64,000 nucleotides of DNA from Halomarinibacterium sp041392205 (GTDB lineage Bacteria; Bacteroidota; Bacteroidia; Flavobacteriales; Flavobacteriaceae), in contig JAWKMO010000002.1 of NCBI GenBank assembly GCA_041392205.1, positions 248,001-312,000 of the forward strand. The letters are read 5' to 3'. The notes beneath the pieces were generated by a model. It was not told the origin of the DNA. It did no database searches and worked only from the letters and a program-made list of their open reading frames with translations. The position numbers and the translations under genes are program-made. Shown here in pieces: positions 9,301 to 19,000 of the stretch; positions within the stretch are counted from its first letter, which is position 1; every line of letters starts with the position of its first letter.

Positions 9301-11070
9301 ATGAAGGCAAAAAGCATTTTTTACTTATTTCTATTTTTGCTTATAAGCGGTATAACGCACGCACAAGTACAATTTGAAGCCAAACTAAGCAAGAAAAAAT
9401 TAGGAATTAATGAGCGCCTGCGTGTAGATTTTGAAATGAACCAAGACGGCGATAATTTTACCGCCCCCAGTTTTGAAGGCTTTAGAGTGGTAGGGGGTCC
9501 CAATCAAGCCATTAGCAATTCCTGGATTAACGGGAAACGAAGCTATTCAAAAACCTATTCGTTTTTCTTGTCGCCACAACGACAAGGTAATTTTACCATA
9601 GGGCAAGCAAGCATTGAAGTGGATGGCGAAATTTACAAATCTCCTCCCGTTACCGTGCAAGTCACCGCTGCAGTGGATATTCCAAAAGATGGAAACAATG
9701 CAGACTATTTAGCAAGCGAAAATGTGCATTTGGTGGCAGAAGTTTCTAATGCCAACCCCTATTTAAATGAAGCCATTACAGTGGTTTACAAATTATACGT
9801 TTCTAATGAAGTAAGCATTACCAGTAATTGGCGAGAGATTGATACTCCAAAGTATGCCGATTTCTGGAGTCAGAATATCGATAATCAAGGAAATTTTAAA
9901 ATTTATGAAGGCAAATACAATGGCGAAGATTACCGGTATGTAATCCTTAGAACAACGGTATTATATCCACAAAAAACAGGCGAATTAAACATTGAACCTC
10001 TCACATTGGATGTTCCTATAGATGTTCGAAGTAATAGAAGAGACCTTTTTGGAAGGTTTTTAATGACGCGGGTAAACAAAACGATTTCGGCAGGGAATAG
10101 AACCATTACCGTAAAACCACTTCCCCAAGAAGGGAAACCCGACAACTTTTCAGGAGCTGTGGGAAATTTCAGTTTTACAGTATCCCCCAATAAAACTAAA
10201 TTGGATGCCAACGAGTCTTTAGAGTTAAATGTATCGGTAGCAGGGAATGGAAATTTAAAACTATTTGATTTGCCCTCCGTCACCTTCCCAAGTTCTTTAG
10301 AGGTTTATGAACCCGTGCGAAATGACAATATAAAAACCCAAATAAGCGGAATGACAGGTTCGATTTCTTCTACCTATACTGTGGTTCCTCAGTTTAAAGG
10401 AAATTACCCGTTGCGCCCCATCACCTTTTCGTATTTTGACCCTAAAACAGAAACCTATAAAACACTGTCTTCACAAGAAATTGTTATTGAAGTGGAAAAC
10501 GGTCCTGTTACCACTTCAAAAGATCCTGTAACAAGTACTTCCAAACAAGAAGTAACCTTAAGCTCAGATCAATTTAAATACATTAAACTCGATGCAAATT
10601 TGGTAGCTATTCAGAAAAAGAATTTCTTTAAATCCAATGTGTTTTGGGGAATTATGGGAGCTCCATTGGTGATTATTCCTTTATTTATTTTAATAGGAAG
10701 AAAACGAAAAATACGATTAAATGATGTGGAAGGAAATAGATTAAGGCGGGCAAACCTTCTGGCTAAAAAATATCTTGGGGAAGCGAAAAAGAACATAGCA
10801 AACAAGGTTCTGTTTTATGAATCATTAGAACGGGCATTGCATAATTATTTAAAAGCAAAGCTGAATATTGAGACCAGCGAGATGTCTAAGGAACACATCT
10901 CAAAACTTTTGGCAGCTCGAAAGGTTGATGAAACCATTGTTTCACAGTTTATTACCCTTTTAAAAAATTGCGAATTTGCGCGTTATGCAGGAGCTTCAGA
11001 AAGCTCCATACAAAACGATTATGACTTGGCAGTACACTCTTTAACAAGTATCGATAAACAATTTCAGTAA
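9301..11070 (+). CDS. batD: BatD, oxygen tolerance protein
   Basis: The reading frame is open from a TTG at 9292, but the ATG at 9301 gives a proper signal peptide (MKAKSIFYLFLFLLISG...HAQ) and follows batC by 2 bases, so I start there. The roughly 590-residue product has tandem beta-rich extracytoplasmic domains (residues about 22-430). A single membrane helix (VFWGIMGAPLVIIPLFILIG, near residue 455) and a cytoplasmic helical tail resembling the tail of the 4721 gene follow. The family is Pfam BatD. Its stop overlaps the batE start as TAATG. Confidence 0.92.
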   Translation: MKAKSIFYLFLFLLISGITHAQVQFEAKLSKKKLGINERLRVDFEMNQDGDNFTAPSFEGFRVVGGPNQAISNSWINGKRSYSKTYSFFLSPQRQGNFTIGQASIEVDGEIYKSPPVTVQVTAAVDIPKDGNNADYLASENVHLVAEVSNANPYLNEAITVVYKLYVSNEVSITSNWREIDTPKYADFWSQNIDNQGNFKIYEGKYNGEDYRYVILRTTVLYPQKTGELNIEPLTLDVPIDVRSNRRDLFGRFLMTRVNKTISAGNRTITVKPLPQEGKPDNFSGAVGNFSFTVSPNKTKLDANESLELNVSVAGNGNLKLFDLPSVTFPSSLEVYEPVRNDNIKTQISGMTGSISSTYTVVPQFKGNYPLRPITFSYFDPKTETYKTLSSQEIVIEVENGPVTTSKDPVTSTSKQEVTLSSDQFKYIKLDANLVAIQKKNFFKSNVFWGIMGAPLVIIPLFILIGRKRKIRLNDVEGNRLRRANLLAKKYLGEAKKNIANKVLFYESLERALHNYLKAKLNIETSEMSKEHISKLLAARKVDETIVSQFITLLKNCEFARYAGASESSIQNDYDLAVHSLTSIDKQFQ

Positions 11071-11831
11071 TGCCTTTGATTATGAAGAAATTAGTTTTTT
11101 TATTGTTTTTACTTATTTCGGTTTTGGGAAAGACTCAAAACAATGCCCTTTTTGAACAAGGAAAAGAACAATATAAAGCAGAAAAATATCAAGAAGCAAT
11201 TACCCATTGGATGAAGATTTTATCGAACGGGGAACATTCATCCGCCTTGTATTTTAATATTGCCAATGCCCATTATAAACTTAATCAAATAGGACCAAGT
11301 GTCTATTATTATGAAAAAGCATTACAACTTTCCCCTAACGATAGCGAAATAAAAAACAACTTAGCTTTTGCACAAAACGCAACGGTAGATGCCATTGAGC
11401 CCCTCCCACAAACGCTATTTGCCAAATGGGATCATACCCTTTCGAAGACACTTTCCTTTAATGGTTGGGCTTGGGTAACTGTTATTGCTTTAATAATGTT
11501 TATGTTTTTGTTTTTGGGATATTATTTTTCTCAAGCAACAAGAAAGAAACGAATGCTATTTATAGGTTCGTTGATTTCGACCTGCATTATAATTATGGGA
11601 CTAGTCATGGCATTTAGAACCTTTCATAAAGTTGAAAATAAAAGGGAAGCTATTGTGTATGTTGAAGTAGTTGAAGTAAAAAATGGCCCAAGAATGAGCG
11701 ACGAAACAGCCTTTAAATTACACGAGGGAACCAAAGTAAGCATTCTAGAAACAGAAGATAATTGGGCTAAAATCTTATTGGTAGATGGAAAAGACGGGTG
11801 GATTCCTTTTGAAGACATTAAAGAACTTTAA
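11070..11831 (+). CDS. batE: BatE, TPR plus SH3 membrane protein
   Basis: A 253-residue protein with a signal sequence, two or three TPR motifs (residues about 25-100), two membrane helices (WAWVTVIALIMFMFLFLGYYF and LFIGSLISTCIIIMGLVMAF), and a C-terminal bacterial SH3 domain ending DGWIPFEDIKEL. This is the classic BatE layout. The first ATG overlaps the batD stop, and a second ATG at 11082 would also give a signal peptide. It is the last gene of the operon. The next 242 bases (11832-12073) show no gene and no convincing terminator. Confidence 0.9.
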   Translation: MPLIMKKLVFLLFLLISVLGKTQNNALFEQGKEQYKAEKYQEAITHWMKILSNGEHSSALYFNIANAHYKLNQIGPSVYYYEKALQLSPNDSEIKNNLAFAQNATVDAIEPLPQTLFAKWDHTLSKTLSFNGWAWVTVIALIMFMFLFLGYYFSQATRKKRMLFIGSLISTCIIIMGLVMAFRTFHKVENKREAIVYVEVVEVKNGPRMSDETAFKLHEGTKVSILETEDNWAKILLVDGKDGWIPFEDIKEL

Positions 11832-12073
11832 TTTTGTTTGAATAAATTTCTATACCTTTAAGAGTATTTTAGAAAAATGATTTCTGTTAAAAGAAAACTG
11901 TTTTTTCTATTTTCATGTTGTTGATTTTCAAAACAAATAAAATCCTTATTCTTGTTGAAAAACCTGTTAATAGTTCCTATTTTTTTTCATTAATAGATGG
12001 GTAAAATAAAAATAATGCTAGGGTCAATCTTAAATTTTACCACAAAAGCAACTAACTAAATAATACCATTTTT

Positions 12074-13924
12074 ATGTTCAAAAATATATTTTCAAATTTT
12101 AAAGGAAACCTGTTAGGGGGTATTACTGCTGGAATAGTTGCCTTGCCCTTAGCGCTTGCGTTTGGAGTTCAATCTGGACTAGGACCAAGCGCGGGTCTTT
12201 ATGGAGCTATTTTTATTGGTTTTTTTGCTTCATTATTTGGTGGAACAAACACACAAATTTCTGGACCAACGGCACCCATGACTGCTGTTTCTATGGTTAT
12301 TATAGCCGCTATTTTGGCCGCTCATGAAGGAAATATTGAAAAAGCGCTACCCTACATTTTAACGGTATTTCTTTTGGCAGGAATTTTTCAAATAGGAATT
12401 GGATTAACAGGAATTGGAAAGTATATTAGGTATATACCTTACCCAGTTGTTTCTGGTTTTATGACCGCAATAGGGGTCATTATCTTAATTACGCAGCTAC
12501 TTCCATTAATAGGGTATTATACAAAAGACGATACCCAGTATATTAATCAATTTAAACCCCAAGCAGAAGAAGTATTGTTGGATAAAATATTAAAAGAGGA
12601 AGCTGGGGAAGGAATACTTGTTTTAGAAGATTTTAAAGAAACAGTTCGTCGTGCCGAACTTATCCAAGAAGAAGAAATCATGGTAGAAGCCAGTACCCTT
12701 GCAAAGAGTAATAGTTCGGGTGTTATTGGAGCAATTAAAACCTTACCACGCGCTCTAAATAATATAAATTGGCTGGAACTTATCCTAGCATTATTAACCA
12801 TTGCTATTATTTATGGGTTTAAATACGTTACCAAAAAAGTACCCAGTACTTTAGTTGCTTTATTTGTAGTTTCCTTTGGTGCCTACTTTTTAAAATTAGA
12901 TTATAGACCCATTGAAAAAATCCCTGCAGGAATCCCAATTCCCAACTTTGGCATATTTACAGATTTCAGTTTTGCGGCACTTTCTCCTTATATCCTAACG
13001 GCACTTACACTTGCCTTTTTAGGAGCCATAGACTCTTTATTAACTTCAGTAGTGGCAGATAATATGACTAAAACGAAACACAATCCTAATAAAGAATTGG
13101 TTGGACAAGGTATTGGAAATAGTTTGGCCGCTATTTTTGGAGGAATTCCCGGGGCAGGCGCAACCATACGTACCGTGGTAAATATTAATGCTGGAGGAAC
13201 CACCAAACTTTCTGGTATGATTGCAGCACTTTTATTGCTGGTTATACTTTTGGCAGCCGGTCCTATTGCTTCCATGATTCCAGCAGCGGTTTTAGCTGGA
13301 ATTTTAATTACTGTAGGGATTGGAGTTATGGATTATAAAGGCCTAAAAGCCATACCCAAAATGGAAAAAGGCGAAGTTATCGTCATGCTTGTGGTATTAG
13401 TATTATCTGTTTTTTGGGATTTGGTGTATGCTGTAGGCATTGGTTTTGTATTGGCCTCTATCATCTTCATGAAAAAAATAGGCGATGTTACAGCCTCAAA
13501 ATCTAAAGTAGTTCAATTAGATAATTCAGATGAATTAGACTTGCCTTGGAAAGATGAGGTTAATTTTCCTGTAAACTTAAAATCCAAAGTTTTTATTAAA
13601 AGATTAAAAGGACCTTTATTTTTTGGATATACTTCCGATTTTCAAGAATTATCCAAGGAAATCCCTACCGAAGCAAGCCATGTTATTATAAGAATGGCTG
13701 AAGTACCCTATATAGACCAATCGGGGCTGTATGCTATGGAAGAAGTGCTTTTAGACCTAAACCAAAGAAATATTCAACCTATATTTGAAGGGTTACAAGA
13801 ACAAGTAGGTGCAAAACTGGAGAGTATCGATATTATTCCAGACTTAGTTCCTAAAGAATGCCTTTTTGAAGATTTTAAATCGGCAATGGTATTTATAAAA
13901 GAGGTTGTTACAAGAGATACATAA
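12074..13924 (+). CDS. SulP family anion permease with STAS domain
   Basis: A 616-residue SulP/SLC26 transporter with 10-12 hydrophobic segments, beginning GNLLGGITAGIVALPLALAF, which is the family N-terminal signature. A charged insertion of about 75 residues lies near residues 150-225, between membrane segments. A C-terminal STAS domain covers about residues 495-610 (VIIRMAEVPYIDQSGLYAMEE). Substrates in this family include sulfate, bicarbonate and dicarboxylates; the sequence alone does not decide. It is monocistronic and converges with cvpA, whose stop lies 3 bases away on the other strand. Confidence 0.92.
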   Translation: MFKNIFSNFKGNLLGGITAGIVALPLALAFGVQSGLGPSAGLYGAIFIGFFASLFGGTNTQISGPTAPMTAVSMVIIAAILAAHEGNIEKALPYILTVFLLAGIFQIGIGLTGIGKYIRYIPYPVVSGFMTAIGVIILITQLLPLIGYYTKDDTQYINQFKPQAEEVLLDKILKEEAGEGILVLEDFKETVRRAELIQEEEIMVEASTLAKSNSSGVIGAIKTLPRALNNINWLELILALLTIAIIYGFKYVTKKVPSTLVALFVVSFGAYFLKLDYRPIEKIPAGIPIPNFGIFTDFSFAALSPYILTALTLAFLGAIDSLLTSVVADNMTKTKHNPNKELVGQGIGNSLAAIFGGIPGAGATIRTVVNINAGGTTKLSGMIAALLLLVILLAAGPIASMIPAAVLAGILITVGIGVMDYKGLKAIPKMEKGEVIVMLVVLVLSVFWDLVYAVGIGFVLASIIFMKKIGDVTASKSKVVQLDNSDELDLPWKDEVNFPVNLKSKVFIKRLKGPLFFGYTSDFQELSKEIPTEASHVIIRMAEVPYIDQSGLYAMEEVLLDLNQRNIQPIFEGLQEQVGAKLESIDIIPDLVPKECLFEDFKSAMVFIKEVVTRDT

Positions 13925-13927
13925 TCC

Positions 13928-14464
13928 TTACTCTAAGGATGTTTTTTCAGAACTTTCTGGAGTTTGTGCATGAATTTTTTTAAACTCCTTAATTAAAGCA
14001 GGCATGACCCAAGGGGCAATTGTTTCAATGTGCTTATAAAGAAAGGAGCCTTCTTTTTTTTCTTCAGAAATTACATAACCCATGAGGTTTGAAGAATTAA
14101 AAAAGAGAAACACCACGCTAATAATAAAGCCATATTGAAGGGTAGAAAATAGACCTCCCAATAGTTTATTTAGCAATCCTAAACTAGTAAAATCGGCAAT
14201 TTTGGTAAGGAATTTCCCTAATACATTTAATACCAAAACAATAAGTAGAAAAGTAACTGCAAAAGAAGCCCATTTGGTCGTTTGTGGTGACCAATCAAAC
14301 CAGTGGGCTAAATACGCTCCCACATAGTCTGAAAAATATACCGCCCCATACACTCCAGCAATGAGGCCAATAAGTGAAGTTAGCGTGACCAAAAGGCCTT
14401 TTTTAAAACCCCAATAAAAGGCAAGGAGTAAAATAATTCCTAAAACGATATCAACAGTATTCAT
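13928..14464 (-). CDS. CvpA family membrane protein
   Basis: A 178-residue protein with four membrane helices, starting MNTVDIVLGIILLLAFYWGF, the typical CvpA opening with the GxKKGL segment after the first helix. In E. coli CvpA is needed for colicin V production and bile or osmotic resistance, but in Bacteroidota its role is undefined. The charged C-terminal tail (about residues 150-178) is cytoplasmic. A near-consensus TAnnTTTG promoter box lies about 20 bases upstream at 14483-14490 on the minus strand. Confidence 0.88.
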   Translation of the reverse strand: MNTVDIVLGIILLLAFYWGFKKGLLVTLTSLIGLIAGVYGAVYFSDYVGAYLAHWFDWSPQTTKWASFAVTFLLIVLVLNVLGKFLTKIADFTSLGLLNKLLGGLFSTLQYGFIISVVFLFFNSSNLMGYVISEEKKEGSFLYKHIETIAPWVMPALIKEFKKIHAQTPESSEKTSLE

Positions 14465-14522
14465 AAGAGAGTTATCCTTTGTGTAAAGATAGTATTATCA
14501 TTCAATTTAGTTAAAATACTTG

Positions 14523-14530
14523 TATTTTTG
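14523..14530 (+). promoter_or_regulatory. Bacteroidetes -7 promoter box (TATTTTTG)
   Basis: TATTTTTG matches TAnnTTTG and lies only 7 bases before the ATG at 14538, so the transcript would be nearly leaderless. Confidence 0.6.
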
Positions 14531-14537
14531 CAACGCT

Positions 14538-14894
14538 ATGGCAAGAGACGAAAAGTTAAAAACACAATGGGAAGCAGTGGTAACATTGCTTAGTAATCGA
14601 TTTGCCGATGGAGATCAATTGGATTTGGACGCGATAATTTATTTAATAGGGTTACAAGAATTGGGGCAATTACATCGAAAATTTAAAAAAGATGAAAAAA
14701 TTAACCTTATGCATATTGCTATTTGTAGGTTATTAGAACCCTTTGGGTATTATGAGTTTGACTATTTTGACGAGGAAGGCTGGCCACACTACAAAATTCT
14801 AGAACAACTACCCCCTTTAAAAGCTGGAGAGCAAAGTGTCTTAATGAAAGAAGCGATTGTTCAGTATTTTTTGGAAAAGAAAGTCATCAATTAA
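14538..14894 (+). CDS. small acidic conserved-looking protein, function unknown
   Basis: A 118-residue soluble protein starting MARDEKLKTQWEAVV; I do not recognise the family. It is helical, with FGYYEFDYFDEEGWPHYKI in the middle as the most distinctive stretch, and has no signal peptide or metal motif. I choose ATG 14538 over an in-frame TTG at 14520 because the promoter box overlaps that upstream region. It lies 46 bases before pheS, which has its own promoter box, so coregulation is possible but not required. Confidence 0.75.
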   Translation: MARDEKLKTQWEAVVTLLSNRFADGDQLDLDAIIYLIGLQELGQLHRKFKKDEKINLMHIAICRLLEPFGYYEFDYFDEEGWPHYKILEQLPPLKAGEQSVLMKEAIVQYFLEKKVIN

Positions 14895-14909
14895 TTCTTT
14901 AGAAAGCCT

Positions 14910-14917
14910 TATTTTTG
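14910..14917 (+). promoter_or_regulatory. promoter box upstream of pheS
   Basis: TATTTTTG, a TAnnTTTG match, lies 23 bases before the pheS ATG. Confidence 0.55.
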
Positions 14918-14940
14918 TTGCCTATTACAGTTAGGATGTT

Positions 14941-15960
14941 ATGATAGACAAGATAAAAGAACATATTGCCGAAGTGGAAGCATTTTCTGCTAAAACAAAA
15001 GAAGATGTAGAAGCATTTCGTATTAAATACCTTGGAAGCAAAGGACTTTTAAAAGACTTTTTTGCCGAGTTTAAAAATGTAGCAAATGACCAGAAAAAGG
15101 AATTTGGTCAAATCATAAACACCCTTAAAAGCAAAGCCGAAGAAAAGGTAAATACTTTAAAGGAAGCTTTTGAAAACGGAGAAGAATTGCAAGGAGTTTA
15201 TGGGGATTTATCTCGCCCAGGAGAACCTATTCAGTTAGGATCCAGACATCCTATTTCCCTTGTAAAAAATAAAATCATTGAAATATTTTCAAGAATAGGT
15301 TTTAACGTTTCCGAAGGACCCGAAATGGAAGACGACTGGCACAATTTTACAGCATTAAACCTCCCCGAATATCATCCCGCTCGAGATATGCAGGATACTT
15401 TTTTTATTCAAACAAATCCCGATATTTTACTTCGAACCCATACCTCTTCGGTACAAGTTCGATATATGGAAACCTACAAACCACCTATTCGTACTATTTC
15501 TCCTGGGAGGGTCTATAGAAATGAAGCTATTTCGGCTAGATCACATTGTTTTTTCCATCAAGTAGAAGGGTTATATGTAGACAAAGGGGTAAGTTTTGCC
15601 GATTTGAAACAAACACTGCAATATTTTACGACTGAAATGTTTGGGAAATCAAAAATTAGACTCCGCCCTTCCTATTTTCCATTCACCGAACCTAGTGCCG
15701 AAGTGGATGTGTATTGGGGATTAGAGACCGAAACCGATTATAAAATGACTAAAGGAACAGGGTGGCTAGAAATTATGGGCTGCGGAATGGTAGATCCCAA
15801 CGTTCTTGAAAACTGCGGAATCGATTCTCAAGAATACTCAGGATTTGCCTTTGGGATGGGAATAGACAGAATTGCTTTACTGTTGCATCAAATTCCCGAT
15901 ATTCGCATGCTTAGTGAAAATGATATTCGGTTTTTAGAGCAATTTAAAAACGCATTATAA
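14941..15960 (+). CDS. pheS: phenylalanine-tRNA ligase alpha subunit
   Basis: A 339-residue class II aminoacyl-tRNA synthetase alpha subunit, which charges tRNA-Phe together with PheT. The N-terminal coiled-coil (about residues 1-85) is followed by the catalytic core. That core carries motif 2 (GRVYRNEAISARSHCFFHQV) and motif 3 near the C-terminus (GFAFGMGIDRIALLLHQIPD). GWLEIMGCGMVDP is the Phe-binding segment. Length is normal. PheT is not adjacent in this window. A terminator-like hairpin follows. Confidence 0.97.
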   Translation: MIDKIKEHIAEVEAFSAKTKEDVEAFRIKYLGSKGLLKDFFAEFKNVANDQKKEFGQIINTLKSKAEEKVNTLKEAFENGEELQGVYGDLSRPGEPIQLGSRHPISLVKNKIIEIFSRIGFNVSEGPEMEDDWHNFTALNLPEYHPARDMQDTFFIQTNPDILLRTHTSSVQVRYMETYKPPIRTISPGRVYRNEAISARSHCFFHQVEGLYVDKGVSFADLKQTLQYFTTEMFGKSKIRLRPSYFPFTEPSAEVDVYWGLETETDYKMTKGTGWLEIMGCGMVDPNVLENCGIDSQEYSGFAFGMGIDRIALLLHQIPDIRMLSENDIRFLEQFKNAL

Positions 15961-15992
15961 TTTCCATAAAGATTAATTTCACCCTATAAAAT

Positions 15993-16039
15993 AAAAACCC
16001 CTCCCGGTCACTGAGCTTAGTCGAAGTGGGAGGGGTTTT
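15993..16039. terminator. bidirectional terminator with a dispersed repeat in its loop
   Basis: AAAACCCCTCCC (15994-16005) and GGGAGGGGTTTT (16028-16039) form a stem with A/T tracts on both sides. It serves pheS and the convergent 16060 gene. The loop holds GGTCACTGAGCTTAGTCGAA, a copy of the dispersed TCGACTGCGCTCAG repeat in reverse. Confidence 0.85.
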
Positions 16040-16059
16040 CTATTATTTATAATGAACGA

Positions 16060-19000
16060 TTATTTTCTAATTAATCGTTTCACTGTTTGTGCATCTTCAC
16101 TTTGGATTTGTACCATGTACACTCCCGAAGCTAAACTAGAAACATTAAAGGTTCTTTCGGTAGCCATTCCACGAAGGTCTATTTGCTGTACCAATCTTCC
16201 ATTGGCATCGTAAATAAGCGCTTTCTCTAACGCAATGTTAGAGGTGTTGGAAAGGGTTACCTGTCCGTCGGTTGGGTTAGGATACATAGCAATGGCATTG
16301 TCCAATGCGATATCGTCCTTACCAAGAAGGCTCTCTACAGTAAGTACGAACGTACAACAACCTTCATTACCGTACTCATCGGTAGCACAGATAGAAATGG
16401 TATACACACCATCTGGCAACAGGGTACCTGCCGCTGGACTTTGTGAGAACACCGTTACAGGGTCGGTACAGTTGTCCGTAGCCGTAATACCTCCTAACGC
16501 CCAGTAGTCGGGTAGCTCATAGAACAAGTTAAGGGGTCCTGGATCTACCGTTTGGTCTGCTGGACAGCCATCGATCATTGGACCCATAGCATCTACGACC
16601 GTTAAGGTAGCCGTACAAGAGGCCAAGTTACCATCCGCATCGCTAGCAAATACCGTTACGGTGATAGGAGTTCCTATATCGTCGCAGGTAACATCGGTTA
16701 CATCTACCGCTGTGATCGTAATACCACAAGCATCGAAAGAGTTGGCTAGGTCAATGAACAAGTCTGGCGTTACTTCAGCCATACCGTTCTCATCCAATTC
16801 TACTGTGGCATCCATACATACTAAAATAGGATCGGTAGTGTCGATCACATTTACCGTAGCGGTACAAGTAGAGCTGTTTCCACTGTCGTCGGTTACGGTA
16901 ATCTCCACTTGGTTTAATCCTAACTGAGAACAGTCGAAAGTAATTTCGGTAGCAGCAGCCTCTCCTATTTCATAGTTAAGGGTTCCGTTGAACACTCTTG
17001 GACTAAACGGTGACCCGTCAAAAGGAACGTTGGAAGCGGCTCCTAAGGAAAGGGCAACGTCTGCATTGGAATAGTTCTGGTTGGTACCATCGCCATTGGT
17101 ATAGTAATGTGCGTGGGTAGCATCTAATACCAACGCCATACCATAGGTAGTCCCTGCAGTAAGGGTTACAGGAACATCAAGCACCGCATTGGATGGAGTG
17201 TCTACTACCCCTGATGCAGTTCCCGAAGCTGTGGCAGAGAGCGTCCAAGCTCCTGCGTTACCTTCGTTGCCTACATAGGTTCCTACTAAGGAATACACTT
17301 CCATAGTAAAGGCACCAGGATCTGCTGTATTGATATCGATATCGATAAGGTTGATATCCTCTGGACCTACCGTTACATCAAAATACACAGCACCTCCTGG
17401 AGCACCATTATTTCCTGTAGCAAACAGCGTGGTGATAGAGCCCGGTACCGGAGCACCTCCTCCTGTGGTTACGGTGTAACCGCAAGCCTCGTCCACACTT
17501 AATAATAGATCGGCTACGTTTACCGTAACGGTTCCTGTGGTGCCATCTAATACAGCTTCGTAAACAGAGGAGGTAGGAGCAATATAAGTTTGACCTGAAT
17601 TAATATCACCAGGAGATGATGCTGTTGGACCTGTCCAAGTAAAATCGGGATAATAGGTTCCGGATCCTGTGAGTTGAAGTGATTCTCCAATGGGAGTACT
17701 TCCTGGTTCGGAAACACCAATATCTGTAGAAGTTAACCCAGCAGCAATACCATCCACAGCAGTGAAGCTACCTTCATAGCTTAAAAATTGTATAACGTTT
17801 CCATTATTCGCTAAAACAATCCCATCGGGAGAACCATTTTGAATTCCAGCAATAGGGAAGTTAACAGCACCAAAACCATTTCCTTCATCGTCGATGGTGC
17901 CACTTAGTGTTAAGCTATCATATTCTTGACCATTATTTCCATTATAAAGAACTAAAGAGTAAGAATTTAAATCGGTTCCTGCAGGTCCCGCTATTTCTAT
18001 GGCTTCATTTTCATCCGTACCAGTATTGTCGTAGTGTATTTCATTAATAAAAACCGCAGGACCGGAAGCCTCTCCAGCACAAACAATTACCGGAGCAATG
18101 TTGTCTTCCACGGTGACTACCGCAGTACAGGTAGAAACATTTCCAGCAGCATCCGTAGCAATCACGGTTACGTTATTTGGTCCCACATTCATACAGCCAA
18201 AGTCTAAACTAGGTACCGGTGGTGCAGGGCTTCCATAATAAATGGTTCCATTAAATATACGAGGTGTAAAGACACTTCCAGTAAATAAGCCAGATACCGC
18301 AGAACCTAAGGATAAGGTAAGGTCGGCATTAGAGTAACTAGTGCTTCCGGGTGCTGGGTTGGATCCTGTTCCAGAATATCTTGGAGCAGAGTTCATTCTT
18401 AGGGCGATACCATAAGTAGTTCCTGCAGATAAAGTAAAAGGAGCCGCAAGCACTACATTGGAAGGGTTGTCGGTGCCAGCACCTACCCCTGTTCCAGTAG
18501 CGGTAAGCGTCCAAGCACCAGGATTGGTTTGATTCCCTACAAAGGTACCTACAAGGGTATATACCTCTAAGTTGAATGCAGAAGTACCAGAGGTATTCAT
18601 ATCAAATCCAGTGATTTCAAGATCACTAGCTCCTACCGTAATATCATACATTACCATCCATCCACTAGATCCCCCATTATTACTATTGAACAAGGTGGTT
18701 AAAGAGCCCATAGGCCCTCCAATTCCTTGGAATTGTAAAGTAGCGCCTGGACAGTTGTCGGTTACGCTAGCCACATCCCCGGGGAGTACGGTAACGTTTC
18801 CTGTGGCGTCTAAATCTACTGTGATGTCTGAACAGGTCACCACAGGGTTTTCTGCATCAACAACGGTTACGTCAAAAGTACAAGTAGCAGTGTTGCCATC
18901 GCTATCGGTTACTGAGGCTGTTACAGTAGTAGTACCAACTGGGAAGAAACTTCCCGTATCGGGTGTATAAACAATAGAACCCGAAATGTTACCATCTTCG

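Noticed and set aside
18572..18970. 132-residue plus-strand ORF opposite the HYR protein
   Set aside because: Composition mirrors the Thr/Val-rich HYR coding strand; no independent support.
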